A DNA stretch of 64,000 bases from Halobacteria archaeon HArc-gm2 (GCA_025517465.1 JAOPKE010000005.1:62001-126000), one strand, 5' to 3'. Shown: positions 17,620-26,582, counted from the stretch's first letter. Made by a program: numbers and translations. The notes: generated from the sequence alone by a model not told the origin.

Positions 17620-17683
17620 GATTTTGGGTGAGTTGAACGGGTGGTTGGTCTGTGCTCGTCGGAAGAAACGATACCGCGAATGA

Positions 17684-18256
17684 CCAGAAAGCCCTCGGCG
17701 CGCTCCGGCACCGAAAGACTCGCTTCGCTCGTCTTTCGAGCCCTCGTTCGCTTCGCTCACGAGAATCCCGCGGACCGCGCTGCGCGCGCTCGTTCCTCGC
17801 GTGCTTGCGGGTCCGGGGTTCCCGGAGCCAGCCTCGCCCTTTCAGTCCGCCAGGTAACCGCACCCCAGCCCTGCCCTTCCCCTGGTCACGAGAGCCTCGT
17901 GGCTCGCGTGTCGCTTCGCTCCCGCTCGTCCATCCGGCGGTCCTCGCTGCGCTCGGCCCGCCCGTCGCTCGGCTACTCGCTCCCGGCCGGACGGTTGCGG
18001 AGCGGTGGGGAAGCGTGATTCGGCGCGGACGCGCCGAATCCGGGGAGGTTTGGTGGCATCAATCGCGAGCGCGTTTCATCGCGTGAGCGATGCGGAACCT
18101 GGTGGAATGAAAGGGCGAGGCGTGGTCGACGAAGCACGACACGTCAAGCGACCGCGAGAGCGAAGCTCTCGCGTAGTCCTCAGCTTCGCTGAGGGCACCG
18201 GAGCGTAGCGAGGAGCGCAGACTGTGGCGCGCGAGTCGAGCGCGCCGAGGGCTTTC
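17684..18256 (+). repeat. Interspersed structured repeat, full copy B
   Basis: 573 bp, the longest copy. Ends CCAGAAAGCCCTCGGCGCGCTC (from 17684; its first 20 bases read CCAGAAAGCCCTCGGCGCGC) and GAGCGCGCCGAGGGCTTTC (18238-18256) are inverted; the right-end homology continues to 18266 as the exact inverse of 1258-1277. Inner pair 17831-17855 with 18097-18121 matches at 23 of 25. Core CCAGCCCTGCCCTTCCCCTGG (17865-17885, minus one end base) and GGGGAGGTTTGGTGG (18042-18056). The core hairpin at 18018-18039 is ATTCGGCGC-GGAC-GCGCCGAAT: the stem differs from copy A but still pairs. Extra length comes from small hairpin insertions in the arms (for example 17708-17740, 17890-17975 and 18150-18195). 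It lies between convergent genes. Confidence 0.85.
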
Positions 18257-18287
18257 TGGGTGTTTGATTCCGCCGAAGATGCGAAAC

Positions 18288-18893
18288 CTACGGGAGCAGC
18301 GACGCCACAGTTTCGTGAACCTCGTCGAGAACCTCCGCTTGCGGCTGAGAAGCGTCGACGCGGACGAATCGGTCGGGCTCGGCCTCGACCAGTCGCTCGT
18401 AGTTCGCACGCACGTCGGCGAGGTAGTCGGCGGTCTCGAACTTGTTGGTGGCGCCGCTGCGTTCGGCGGCCGTCTCGGGGTCGACGTCGAGGTAGACGGT
18501 GGCGTCCGGCGGGCGTGTCCAGGGGGCGTGGACGTCCTGGACGTACGTCAGCGGGTCGTCGAGGGCGTCCGAGAGGGTCGCGCCCTGGTAGGCGTACCGA
18601 GAGTCGGAGTAGCGGTCCGAGACGACGACGCGACCGTCGGCGAGCGCGGGACGGACGGTGTCGGCGAGGTGGGCGGCGTGGTCGGCAGTGTAGAGGAACA
18701 GTTCGGCCAGCGGGTCGGCGTCGTCGTCCCCGATGGAGCGTTCGACGGCCTCCCCGTACCACGTCTCCGTCGGTTCGCGGGTGAAGACGGCGTCGTCCGG
18801 CACGGCGTCGTCGCGAGTGCCGTCGCCGTCCCGGAGCGACTCCCAGGCGGACGTCTTGCCGCTCCCGTCGAGGCCCTCCAGCGTGATGAGCAT
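18288..18893 (-). CDS. tmk: Thymidylate kinase
   Basis: 201 aa. P-loop [13 protein letters not shown] at residues 3-15, FTREPTET, and [12 protein letters not shown], the usual dTMP kinase motifs. It phosphorylates dTMP to dTDP for DNA synthesis. It starts 83 bp downstream of the ATP-grasp gene stop and may be the last gene of that group, though a separate promoter is possible. Length and motifs are complete. Confidence 0.93.
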   Translation of the reverse strand: MLITLEGLDGSGKTSAWESLRDGDGTRDDAVPDDAVFTREPTETWYGEAVERSIGDDDADPLAELFLYTADHAAHLADTVRPALADGRVVVSDRYSDSRYAYQGATLSDALDDPLTYVQDVHAPWTRPPDATVYLDVDPETAAERSGATNKFETADYLADVRANYERLVEAEPDRFVRVDASQPQAEVLDEVHETVASLLP

Positions 18894-18976
18894 ACCGGCA
18901 GGTCACGGGCGTCTCACGTAAACGCCCCGCTACGCGGCGGGGGTCTCGCGTCGACCACCGGTCCTGGCCCGGTGCA

Positions 18977-20305
18977 TCAATCGCCCGGGAGGTCTGCTTC
19001 GTCTGCGATGCCCTCGTCGGCGTCTCCAGGCGGCGAGTCGACGTTCGTGGGCTCGGTACCGGCGGGGCGGCGGTCGGTTTCGTCGGCACGGCTGTCGCCG
19101 TTCGCCGCGTTCTGGGCCGACGTCCCGACGCTGGATTGACTGGCGGTGGCTGTGTCGACGGTGTCGACGACGGCGGCCGGCGGGGTGAGCCACGCCCCGA
19201 GATCGCGGAGGTTCAGATCCAGGCGGGCTGGCGGCCAGCAGATGGCGGCGGCCGACCGGAGGAGCGACTCGTCGTCTGTCCGGGCGGCGTAGTAGAGTTC
19301 CCGGAGGGGGAACACCATCTCCGCCGTCGCGTCGGGCGGATGGCCCGTCTGAGCACCGTCGAGTTCGAGTGCGCGGCGCGCACACGTCGAGACGAAGCGG
19401 TAGCCCGCCTGGCTCGCGAGCGCGTAGGAGGCCCAGAGCTTCGGGTTGATCTCCATGAGGGCGTAACTACCGTCGGCGCAGCGCTTGAACTCGACCAGCG
19501 CGGGCCCGTGCCAGTCGAGGCTGTCGAGCAGGCGGATGGCGGCGGTCTCGATCCGTGGGTCGCGGAACAGGCGCACCCGGGTCCCGCTGCCGCCTTCGCG
19601 CGGGACGGAGCGGAGTTCCTCGTGGGCGAACAGCAGCTGCGGCGCGCCGTCGTCGTAGAGGAGCCCGCAGGCGTATGTCCGTTCGCCCGGGATGCACTCC
19701 TGGACGATCACCTCCTGCACGCCGCGCTCGCCGACGAGGTCGTCGTAGGTCGCCCAGAACGCTCCGGGACGTTCGACCTCAGCCGTGACGTTCTTCCCGC
19801 ACTCGTGGCGGGCTTTGAGGAAGAGGGGAAACGGCAGGTCGGCGACCCCGCCCGGTCGACCTCGCTCGTCGAGCGCCGCGACGCGGTCGGTGAACGACGT
19901 GGGCGTGCCGACGTCGAGTTCGGCCGCCAGTTCCGCGGTCGCGACCTTGTCGACGGCCACGTCGAGCGAGTCCGAGGGCGGGAGCCAGCACTCCACCGCG
20001 TCGGGGAGGTCGTCCCGAATTCCGTCGACGGCGGCCACGGAGTGGTAGCCGACCGGGATCAGGAGGTCGGGACGGTGCGCCTCGACGGCGTCGAGAAGCT
20101 GGTCGGCGTACTCCGGCTCGCTCGCGGGAACCGTCGTCACGCCGACGTCGCAGTACCGGGACCGGAGCAGGCGACTCCAGTTGCTGGTGCCGACGCCGAC
20201 GACCTCGGCGTCCAGGTCCTCCGAGAGCTCGGTGGCGACCTGGATGGCGTTGTCGTTGTCGCCGTCGAGCACCATCACTGTCGGACGGCTGCGGTCTCGT
20301 CCCAT
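18977..20305 (-). CDS. ATP-grasp carboxylate-amine/thiol ligase-like protein
   Basis: 442 aa. The N-terminal Rossmann-like part starts VMVLDGDNDNAIQVATELS; the ATP-grasp core follows with FLKARHE, EVIVQECIPGERTY and metal/ATP ligands in ALVEFKRCADGSYALMEINPKLW. The last 90 residues are a low-complexity acidic Ser/Thr/Asp tail. These ligases join a carboxylate to an amine, thiol or similar group using ATP; the substrates are unknown. It lies 5 bp after a GNAT gene, suggesting a two-step modification such as peptide or sugar acylation. Confidence 0.82.
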   Translation of the reverse strand: MGRDRSRPTVMVLDGDNDNAIQVATELSEDLDAEVVGVGTSNWSRLLRSRYCDVGVTTVPASEPEYADQLLDAVEAHRPDLLIPVGYHSVAAVDGIRDDLPDAVECWLPPSDSLDVAVDKVATAELAAELDVGTPTSFTDRVAALDERGRPGGVADLPFPLFLKARHECGKNVTAEVERPGAFWATYDDLVGERGVQEVIVQECIPGERTYACGLLYDDGAPQLLFAHEELRSVPREGGSGTRVRLFRDPRIETAAIRLLDSLDWHGPALVEFKRCADGSYALMEINPKLWASYALASQAGYRFVSTCARRALELDGAQTGHPPDATAEMVFPLRELYYAARTDDESLLRSAAAICWPPARLDLNLRDLGAWLTPPAAVVDTVDTATASQSSVGTSAQNAANGDSRADETDRRPAGTEPTNVDSPPGDADEGIADEADLPGD

Positions 20306-20310
20306 CCGGA

Positions 20311-21507
20311 TCAGTCCTTGTTCGGTTCGAGGAAGGTAGGCAACCAGTTCGCACGGTCGGTGACGGCGTCGCTGTCCGGTCCGTCGGCGCCAGTGTCCGG
20401 CCCGTCGTCTTCCTGCCCGTCGTCATCGTGGACAGGCCCCTCAGCGTCGTCGCTCGCGAGCGGCCGCGCGGCCATGCGGAGCGGTTTCGTCCGGCTGTCG
20501 AGCACCGGCGCGGAGTCGCGGACGAAGCCGAACCGGCCCAGGACGTCGGCCGGGAGCGTCTCGCCGACGGACTTGACGACGTCCGCGTCGCGGTGGTCGG
20601 CGAGCGCCGCCGACAGGAGCCGTCCGAGTGGGCCCACGGGCTGGTTCGGCGGGAGCGGCACCGCGTCGCGGAGCTGCAACACGCCGCTGTCGGTGAGTCG
20701 CGTGACGAGGCCCGCGACGGGGTCCCCGCGCGACCGGGCGACGTAGGTCCGGTAGTCGTGGGTCGGGTCGGCGAGCCACCACTCGTAGAACTGCGCTTCG
20801 CGGTCGACGTGGATCCGCTCGGGAATCGACCGGTCGTACAGGGTGGCGAGGAGTGCCGCGGGCGGGTCGACGTGCCGTTCGACCGTGAGGCGCTCCGACG
20901 GCGTCCCGACCCTGTCGAGGGCCGTCAACGCGCCGCGTGCGACCCCGTCCGCGACGCGCCCGAGCGTCCGACCGCCCGCGCCGCCGAGAGCCTCCTCGAG
21001 TGCGTCGCCGAGGAACGCGGAGGGGCGCTGGATGCGGTAGAAGACGTCGAGTTCGCCGAGCGACTCCCAGCCGAGCTTTCGCTGGGCGCCCAGCGCGCCC
21101 TCGGTCGGATAGTTGAAGAACAGCGACGGCTCTTCGGCCTCGTAGCGGTCGATGGCCTGGCGCGTCATCCGGGTGTAGAGCCCGTTCCGGCGGTGGTCGG
21201 GGTGGATGACTGCGTCGGCGGGCTGGAGCGCCAGCACCGTCCGGCCGGCGTGTCGGAGCCGACAGGGGAGGTACGCCTGCACGCCGACCAGGTTGCCGTC
21301 GTGCTCGGCGACGTTGATCGGGACGTGGGAGAGGTACGGGTCGTCGACGTACTTCCAGTCGACGTACGCTCGCGACCGTGTCCGACCCAGCGCGTCCTCG
21401 AACAGGGCGCGAACGCCGTCCGCGTCGCCACTGCGGAACCAGCGGACCGAGTACCCGGCGGCCGTCGACTGGGTCTCTTCGGTCGTCTCTTGCGATTGAC
21501 TGGACAT
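20311..21507 (-). CDS. Double GNAT acyltransferase-like protein
   Basis: 398 aa. The first GNAT domain has YSVRWFRSGDADGVRALFEDA and ends with the acyl-CoA loop region DAVIHPDHRRNGLYTRM. A second, weaker GNAT-like part (about 225-345, FYEWWLADPTHDYRTYVARSRGDPVAGL) resembles FemX/BH0842-type acyltransferases. It has acidic N- and C-terminal tails. Cytosolic. It forms an operon with the ATP-grasp gene; the acceptor is unknown. Confidence 0.8.
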   Translation of the reverse strand: MSSQSQETTEETQSTAAGYSVRWFRSGDADGVRALFEDALGRTRSRAYVDWKYVDDPYLSHVPINVAEHDGNLVGVQAYLPCRLRHAGRTVLALQPADAVIHPDHRRNGLYTRMTRQAIDRYEAEEPSLFFNYPTEGALGAQRKLGWESLGELDVFYRIQRPSAFLGDALEEALGGAGGRTLGRVADGVARGALTALDRVGTPSERLTVERHVDPPAALLATLYDRSIPERIHVDREAQFYEWWLADPTHDYRTYVARSRGDPVAGLVTRLTDSGVLQLRDAVPLPPNQPVGPLGRLLSAALADHRDADVVKSVGETLPADVLGRFGFVRDSAPVLDSRTKPLRMAARPLASDDAEGPVHDDDGQEDDGPDTGADGPDSDAVTDRANWLPTFLEPNKD

Positions 21508-21818
21508 CTGTCTCTGTACCCGTCGACAGCGGGGATTGTAATTGACGGCTTAGTCGCAGCGAAACCCGATCAAATCTCGGATTAACGTCCACCCGGGTCG
21601 TCGCTACGAACGGGGGCGAATTTCGAGAAACTGGCCGACTGCGGTCCGATTCAGCCGTCTCCACCGTTCTCTGACGCTGCGCGCGGCCGGTATCCCGACC
21701 AAACTGGACGGTAAGCCCTGGCTGGTGTCGGACCGTGAACGATACGCCGATTGCCGTCGTCAGCGCGCCTCGCTAGCGAGCGCCAAGTTTTACGGTCGCT
21801 CCCGGTCCAGTTTCGAGC
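21508..21818. other. Divergent intergenic region
   Basis: 311 bp between the GNAT gene and the NAD(P)-binding protein gene. It contains GTTTTACGG at 21787-21795, a TATA-like box 24-32 bp before the ATG at 21819. On the other side, AT-rich TTGTAATTGACGG (21536-21548) is the best candidate for the GNAT promoter. No gene or repeat is seen. Confidence 0.4.
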
Positions 21819-22709
21819 ATGAACGTGCTCGTGGTCGGCGGCGACGGCTTCATCGGACAGTACCTGTGTACCGAACTCGTCGAGCGCGGCCACGAGGTGA
21901 CGTCGCTGTCGCGCTCGCCCGACCAGGGCGCGCTCCCCGACGGCGTCTCGACGGTGGCCGGCGACGTCACCGACTACGACTCCATCGAACCCGCCTTCGA
22001 GGGGCGCGACGCGGTGGTGAACCTCGTCGCGCTGTCGCCGCTGTTCCAGCCCAGCGGCGGTAACGAGATGCACGAGACGGTCCACCTCGGCGGGACGCGC
22101 AACTGCGTCCGGGCCGCGGAAGAACACGGCGTCGACCGCTTCGTCCAGCAGAGCGCCCTCGGCGCGGACCCGGAGGGGACGACTCACTACATCCGGGCGA
22201 AGGGGAAGGCCGAAGACGTCGTGCGCGCGAGCGATCTGGACTGGGTCATCTTCCGTCCCTCTATCGTCTTCGGGGAGGGCGGCGAGTTCGTCTCCTTCAC
22301 GACGAAACTGACGACGCCATACGTCACGGGGCTACCTGGCGGCGGTCGGACGCGCTTCCAGCCGATCCACGTCGAGGAGTTCGTCCCGATGGTGGCGGCG
22401 GCTCTCGAGGACGAGACCCACGTCGGCGAGACGTACGAAATCGGCGGCCCAGAGGTGGTGACCCTCGCCGAGGTGGCGAAACTGGCCTACCGCGCGCGCG
22501 GCAAATCGCTGACCGTTCTTCCCGTCCCGATGGTGCTCGCCGGCCTCGGCCTGTCCGTCGCCGGGGCCATCCCGGGGTTCCCGATGGGCGCCGACCAGTA
22601 CCGCTCGCTGCGCTTCGACAACAGCGTCGCGGACAACGACGTCGATGCATTCGGTGTCGACGTAGCGGACCTTACCACACTGGCTACGTACCTGGGCGTC
22701 GACGAGTGA
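21819..22709 (+). CDS. NAD(P)-binding protein of the complex I NDUFA9 type
   Basis: 296 aa extended/atypical short-chain dehydrogenase. Dinucleotide motif VVGGDGFIGQYLCTEL at residues 4-19, GDVTDYDS, and a C-terminal region typical of NDUFA9-like proteins (QPIHVEEFVPMVAAALED, YEIGGPEVVTLAEV). The Tyr-Lys catalytic pair is represented by HYIRAKGKAE, but members of this group are often non-catalytic. No respiratory genes are nearby, so its role is unclear. Confidence 0.85.
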   Translation: MNVLVVGGDGFIGQYLCTELVERGHEVTSLSRSPDQGALPDGVSTVAGDVTDYDSIEPAFEGRDAVVNLVALSPLFQPSGGNEMHETVHLGGTRNCVRAAEEHGVDRFVQQSALGADPEGTTHYIRAKGKAEDVVRASDLDWVIFRPSIVFGEGGEFVSFTTKLTTPYVTGLPGGGRTRFQPIHVEEFVPMVAAALEDETHVGETYEIGGPEVVTLAEVAKLAYRARGKSLTVLPVPMVLAGLGLSVAGAIPGFPMGADQYRSLRFDNSVADNDVDAFGVDVADLTTLATYLGVDE

Positions 22710-22795
22710 CGACCAGCTAATCACCGGCTGTAGCCCCCAAAGCTGTAGATTATCACACAGGAGATCCCCTATCGTATTCGATATTCTGGCAAAAG

Positions 22796-22803
22796 GCTTA
22801 TAC
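22796..22803 (+). promoter_or_regulatory. TATA-like box of cetZ
   Basis: GCTTATAC lies 42-49 bp before the ATG at 22845, giving a predicted 5' leader of about 20 nt. CTTTAAGC at 22820-22827 is a second AT-rich patch too close to the ATG to be a TATA box. Confidence 0.4.
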
Positions 22804-22844
22804 CCGCTTTCGCACTTGCCCTCTTTAAGCGGAGTCTCGAACCA

Positions 22845-24023
22845 ATGAAACTCGCGATGATCGGCTTCGGGCAGGCCGGTGGCAAAATCGTCGACAAGTT
22901 CCTCGAATACGACCAGCGAACGAACTCCGGTATCGTTCGCTCGGCCGTCGCAGTGAACACGGCGAAAGCTGACTTGCTCGGACTCGAACAGATACCAGAG
23001 GAGCACAGGGTCCTTATCGGACAGGCTAGGGTCAAGGGTCACGGCGTCGGTGCCGACAACGAACTCGGTGCGGAGATCGCCGAGGAGGACATAGACGAGA
23101 TCCAGGGGGCTATCGACAACATCCCGGTCCACGAGATCGACGCGTTCCTCGTCGTCTCCGGACTCGGCGGCGGGACAGGGTCGGGCGGGTCCCCGGTTAT
23201 CTCGAAACATCTCAAGCGCATCTACACCGAACCGGTGTACGGGCTCGGCGTCCTGCCGGGCGGCGACGAGGGTGGCATCTACACCCTCAACGCCGCGCGC
23301 TCGTTCCAGACGTTCGTCCGCGAGGTGGACAACCTCCTCGTGTTCGACAACGACTCCTGGCGGAAGACGGGGGAGTCCGTCCAGGGCGGTTACGACCACA
23401 TCAACGAGGAGATCGTCCGGCGCTTCGGCGTGCTGTTCGGTGCCGGCGAGGTCGGCGCCGGCGACAACGTCGCCGAGTCCGTCGTCGACTCCTCCGAGAT
23501 CATCAACACGCTGGCCGGCGGCGGCGTCTCCACGGTGGGCTACGCCTCCGAGGACGTCGAACTCTCCGGCTCCAGCGGCGGCCTCCTCTCCCGGTTCAAG
23601 GGCGACGAGGGCGGCAGCGACATGGACACGGCCAACACGACCAACCGCATCACGTCGCTGGTCCGCAAGGCCGCGCTCGGTCGGCTGACGCTGCCCTGTG
23701 AGATAGAGGGTGCAGAGCGCGCGCTGCTGGTGATGGCCGGTCCGTCCCAGCACCTCAACCGGAAGGGCATAGAGCGCGGGCGGAAGTGGCTCGAGGAGCA
23801 GACCGGGTCGATGGAGGTCCGCGGTGGGGACTACCCGACCAACGAGCCCCGCGTCGCCGCGGCGGTGTTGCTGTCGGGCATCCACAACGTCCCGCGGATC
23901 AAGGAGCTCCAGCAGATCGCCATCGAGGCCCAGGACAACATCGACGACATCCGCCAGCAGAGTGAGGACAACCTCGAACAGCTGGTCGAAGATGACGAGG
24001 ATGAGCTCGATCCCCTGTTCTAG
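22845..24023 (+). CDS. cetZ1: CetZ tubulin-superfamily cytoskeletal GTPase
   Basis: 392 aa, very close in layout to Haloferax CetZ1. N-terminal nucleotide loop MIGFGQAGGKIVDKF, tubulin signature GGGTGSG at 108-114, and the T7-loop Glu at residue 218 (ESVVDSSEIINTL), the position needed for GTP turnover in CetZ1. The C-terminus is acidic (DDEDELDPLF). CetZ proteins polymerise and control cell shape and motility. A membrane-protein gene overlaps its 3' end by 23 bp. Confidence 0.95.
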   Translation: MKLAMIGFGQAGGKIVDKFLEYDQRTNSGIVRSAVAVNTAKADLLGLEQIPEEHRVLIGQARVKGHGVGADNELGAEIAEEDIDEIQGAIDNIPVHEIDAFLVVSGLGGGTGSGGSPVISKHLKRIYTEPVYGLGVLPGGDEGGIYTLNAARSFQTFVREVDNLLVFDNDSWRKTGESVQGGYDHINEEIVRRFGVLFGAGEVGAGDNVAESVVDSSEIINTLAGGGVSTVGYASEDVELSGSSGGLLSRFKGDEGGSDMDTANTTNRITSLVRKAALGRLTLPCEIEGAERALLVMAGPSQHLNRKGIERGRKWLEEQTGSMEVRGGDYPTNEPRVAAAVLLSGIHNVPRIKELQQIAIEAQDNIDDIRQQSEDNLEQLVEDDEDELDPLF

Positions 24024-24771
24024 GGCGACGATCGCACTCCTGTTCGTGGCGGTTCTGGTCGCTGCCGTCGGACCAGCGAGTGCGCTCAGTCTCTCTAGCG
24101 AGGGCGTTCCCGAGTCGTCCCAGGTGGGCGAGGAGATCCAGGTCACCTACACCATCGACGACCCGTTCACCGACGCCCCGAACGAGTGGACGCTCCAGGG
24201 TGAGACCGAACTCGAAGACGTGCGCTGGACGGTCACCGTCCTGCGCGCCGGCACGCAGGTCTCCCAGGAGACCTACACCGAGCAATCGTTCAACCACTCG
24301 CTCGACGTCGACGACAACGGCGACGAGGTCGTCGTCAATCTCGACGGCACGACGCCCGCCATCGAGAATTACACGTACAGCCCCGAGGAGACCTACCGCG
24401 TCACCTCCCTCGACCAGCGGACCGGCGGGAACGTCGAGGAACTGACCAACGACTCGGCCCACCACTACACCGGGGACAGTCAGGAGGCCCGCAACGCCAT
24501 CGAGGACGCCGAGACGGCCATCGACGAAATCGGCGGCCACGACGAGGCCGAGACGACACTGAACCGTGCCATAACGCTGTACGAGGCCGAGCGCTTCTCG
24601 GACGCCGTCGAGGCGGCCGAAGACGCCCAGGAGAAGGCCGAGAACGCCCAGCAGTCCCAGCAGACGCTCACCATGGCGCTGATGGGCGGTGGCGTCCTGC
24701 TCGTGCTCGCCCTCATCGGCGGCGGGGTCTACTACTGGAAGTCCCAGCAGGAGACGGTCAGCCGCCTGTAG
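24001..24771 (+). CDS. Membrane-anchored extracellular protein coupled to cetZ
   Basis: 256 aa. Signal peptide (ATIALLFVAVLVAAVGPASA, about 9-28), a beta-rich extracellular domain (about 29-130, VTYTIDDPFTDAPNEWTL...VVVNLDGTTPAIENYTY), a charged helical stretch (about 150-215, EDAETAIDEIGGHDEAETTL...AEDAQEKAENAQQ, coiled-coil-like), and a C-terminal membrane segment (ALMGGGVLLVLALIGGGVYY) with a short basic tail. Probably anchored in the membrane facing outward. The start inside cetZ (24001, or 23992 in the same frame) makes translational coupling likely, hinting at a role with CetZ at the envelope. Confidence 0.85.
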   Translation: MSSIPCSRATIALLFVAVLVAAVGPASALSLSSEGVPESSQVGEEIQVTYTIDDPFTDAPNEWTLQGETELEDVRWTVTVLRAGTQVSQETYTEQSFNHSLDVDDNGDEVVVNLDGTTPAIENYTYSPEETYRVTSLDQRTGGNVEELTNDSAHHYTGDSQEARNAIEDAETAIDEIGGHDEAETTLNRAITLYEAERFSDAVEAAEDAQEKAENAQQSQQTLTMALMGGGVLLVLALIGGGVYYWKSQQETVSRL

Positions 24772-25380
24772 ATGCGGACCGTCGTCCCGTTCGCCGTCTC
24801 GGAGCCGAAAACGCGACTTGCTTCCGTTCTTTCACCCGACGAGCGCCGCGAGTTCGCGAGAGCGATGCTCGACGACGTGCTCGCCGCGCTCCGTGCTCTC
24901 GACCGTGACCCGGAGGTGCTCGCGACAGAGCGCGTCGACGTCGACGCGCCGGTCACCGTCGACGACCGGCCGCTCGACCCGGCCGTCAACGACGTGCTCG
25001 AAACCACCGACGGCCCGGTCGCCGTCGTGATGGCCGACCTCGCGCTCGCGACGCCCGACGCACTCGACCGACTGTTCGAACCCGACGCGGACGTCGTCCT
25101 CGCGCCGGGCCGCGGCGGGGGCACCAACGCCTTCGTCGCCCGCCACCCAGCGTTTCGCGTCGACTACCACGACGCCTCGATCCGCGACCACCGACGGATC
25201 GCCGCCGAACTCACGGACGACGTCGTCGAGGTGGATTCGTTCCGACTCGCGACGGACGTCGACGACCCGTCGGACCTGGCCGAGGTCCTGCTGCACGGCG
25301 AGGGAGAGGCCGCCGACTGGCTCGAAGCCCGCGGGTTCGAACTCTCACTCGACGACGGTCGAGTGGGCGTGTCGCGATAA
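24772..25380 (+). CDS. cofC: 2-phospho-L-lactate guanylyltransferase (CofC)
   Basis: 202 aa. N-terminal [30 protein letters not shown] matches the nucleotidyltransferase start of CofC/FbiD; later motifs are [26 protein letters not shown] and [16 protein letters not shown]. It activates 2-phospholactate (or a related acid) with GTP for the side chain of coenzyme F420. The ATG directly follows the TAG of the previous gene, so cetZ, the membrane protein and cofC form one transcription unit. Confidence 0.93.
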   Translation: MRTVVPFAVSEPKTRLASVLSPDERREFARAMLDDVLAALRALDRDPEVLATERVDVDAPVTVDDRPLDPAVNDVLETTDGPVAVVMADLALATPDALDRLFEPDADVVLAPGRGGGTNAFVARHPAFRVDYHDASIRDHRRIAAELTDDVVEVDSFRLATDVDDPSDLAEVLLHGEGEAADWLEARGFELSLDDGRVGVSR

Positions 25381-25423
25381 CGGATTTTCCGATCGAAACG
25401 GCTGGCTGCCCATCCCCCGGGAT

Positions 25424-25531
25424 GGGACTGAAAGGGGCGAGCGTCTCGGTCGAAGCCCGACGACGCAAGCACGCGAACGAAGTGAGCGCGCACAGCGAGT
25501 CGCGCGAGCCGAGACGCTCGGGGCTTTCGAG
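25424..25531 (+). repeat. Structured repeat half-copy D (right arm)
   Basis: 108 bp corresponding to the right arm of the full elements: GGGACTGAAAGGGGCGAG at the left, CGACGACGCAAGCACGCGA in the middle, CGGGGCTTTCGAG at the right. It folds on itself: CGAGCGTCTCGG (25438-25449) pairs perfectly with CCGAGACGCTCG (25510-25521). The one-directional core is missing. Confidence 0.7.
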
Positions 25532-25627
25532 TTGTTCTTGCTGGCGTCGTCGACCGATACGATCGCGTTCGCAGAGTCAGATCATGGGGACGAAACAGGG
25601 AAGGCCGCCCCTCGTGAATTCACGGCC

Positions 25628-26089
25628 ATGAAGGAAGGGACGTTTCTCGTGACGACCGCGGAGGACGAGGCCGCCACGCTGCGCGACGTCCACGATCAGC
25701 AGGTTATTACCCTCGCTGACAATCCGGGCGTCGAGGCCGGGGAGGTCATCGAGGGGACGGTCGAGGCCGAGCCACCCCTCGAAGTCGCCTACCAGATTAC
25801 CGAGGTCGAGTCCCGGCGGGCGATTCCGGTCGAGCGCAGCGATATGGCACCCACCTCGATGGAGAAAGAGATGGCCGCCGAGCAGTCGGAGGGGGACGTC
25901 GAGATCCGGGAACGCGCCGGCGACGGCGAGATTCACGTGCTGACGGTGCCTGCGGAACGTACCGACCAGGCCGCGACGGACGTCGTCGACGACCAGGAGA
26001 CGGTCGCCCGGGCGGCCCGCCTCGGCGTCGAGCGGGTCGAAGTACGCGCCGCGGACGGCGTCGTCAGCGTCCGGTACCTCCCCGACTAA
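25628..26089 (+). CDS. Haloarchaeal conserved protein (DUF5812-like)
   Basis: 153 aa, acidic and soluble. From memory it resembles the haloarchaeal DUF5812 family; unverified. The N-terminal part (KEGTFLVTTAEDEAATLRDVHDQQVITLADNPGVEAGEVIEG) is beta-rich, similar to small OB-like domains. The ATG at 25628 is preferred because upstream in-frame sequence lies in the repeat. Its TAA overlaps the ATG of the next small gene by one base. Confidence 0.75.
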   Translation: MKEGTFLVTTAEDEAATLRDVHDQQVITLADNPGVEAGEVIEGTVEAEPPLEVAYQITEVESRRAIPVERSDMAPTSMEKEMAAEQSEGDVEIRERAGDGEIHVLTVPAERTDQAATDVVDDQETVARAARLGVERVEVRAADGVVSVRYLPD

Positions 26090-26250
26090 TGGTCTCCCGA
26101 GATACCAAAACCACGGCTGCGTTCGTCGTCCTCGCCGTTATCCTCTGGATAGGGGCCTCGGCGATAACGGACAATGAACTCGTCCAGTGGGGCGTCCTGA
26201 TCGGCGTTGGACTGATCGCACCGCTGGCGGTCAACGAGTGGCGCGAGTAG
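26089..26250 (+). CDS. 53-aa two-helix membrane protein
   Basis: A short frame starting MVSRDTKTTAAFVVLAVIL, with two hydrophobic segments (about 9-25 and 32-47) and a charged end NEWRE. The ATG overlaps the stop of the DUF5812-like gene (TAATG), which argues for a real coupled gene despite its size. Function unknown. Confidence 0.7.
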   Translation: MVSRDTKTTAAFVVLAVILWIGASAITDNELVQWGVLIGVGLIAPLAVNEWRE

Positions 26251-26270
26251 GCAACGACTCTTTCCTGAGG

Positions 26271-26582
26271 CTACTGCGTCGGCCCGCCGGCGCTCTGGAC
26301 GCGCCAACCCCCCTCGACTTCTTCGACGTCACGCTCGGTGAACGCGAACTCCGTGTCCTCGTCGACAGCGTCGCCACCTTCGACTTTTTCGACGTGGAGG
26401 TCGACGTCGAGCGTGTCCCCACAGCAGCCGACGCTGACGAACTCAGCCCAGACGTCGCCCTCGCTCGCGGTGTCGTGGGCCTTCGCGAGGTAGGCCCGAA
26501 AGGGGCGCCCCTCGACGCCGTCGCGGCCCCAGTCGCTCAGGTCGGACGGGTATGAGAGCACGACTCGCGTGGCTCGTGTCAT
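26271..26582 (-). CDS. Small acidic protein of unknown function
   Basis: 103 aa, very acidic. It contains SVGCCGDTLDVDLHVEKVEGG, a Cys-Cys pair followed by alternating charged strands, and ends in TERDVEEVEGGWRVQSAGGPTQ. It resembles no family I know. It is convergent with the 53-aa gene (20 bp apart) and followed upstream by half-repeat E. Confidence 0.65.
   Translation of the reverse strand: MTRATRVVLSYPSDLSDWGRDGVEGRPFRAYLAKAHDTASEGDVWAEFVSVGCCGDTLDVDLHVEKVEGGDAVDEDTEFAFTERDVEEVEGGWRVQSAGGPTQ

Noticed and set aside
17652-18086. Possible 144-aa protein in repeat copy B
   Set aside because: It overlaps the hairpin arms, has no start context and no counterpart of equal frame in copies A and C.
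22332-24146. Long minus-strand frame opposite cetZ
   Set aside because: CetZ is unmistakable on the plus strand; the opposite frame is Val/Asp/Arg-rich noise.
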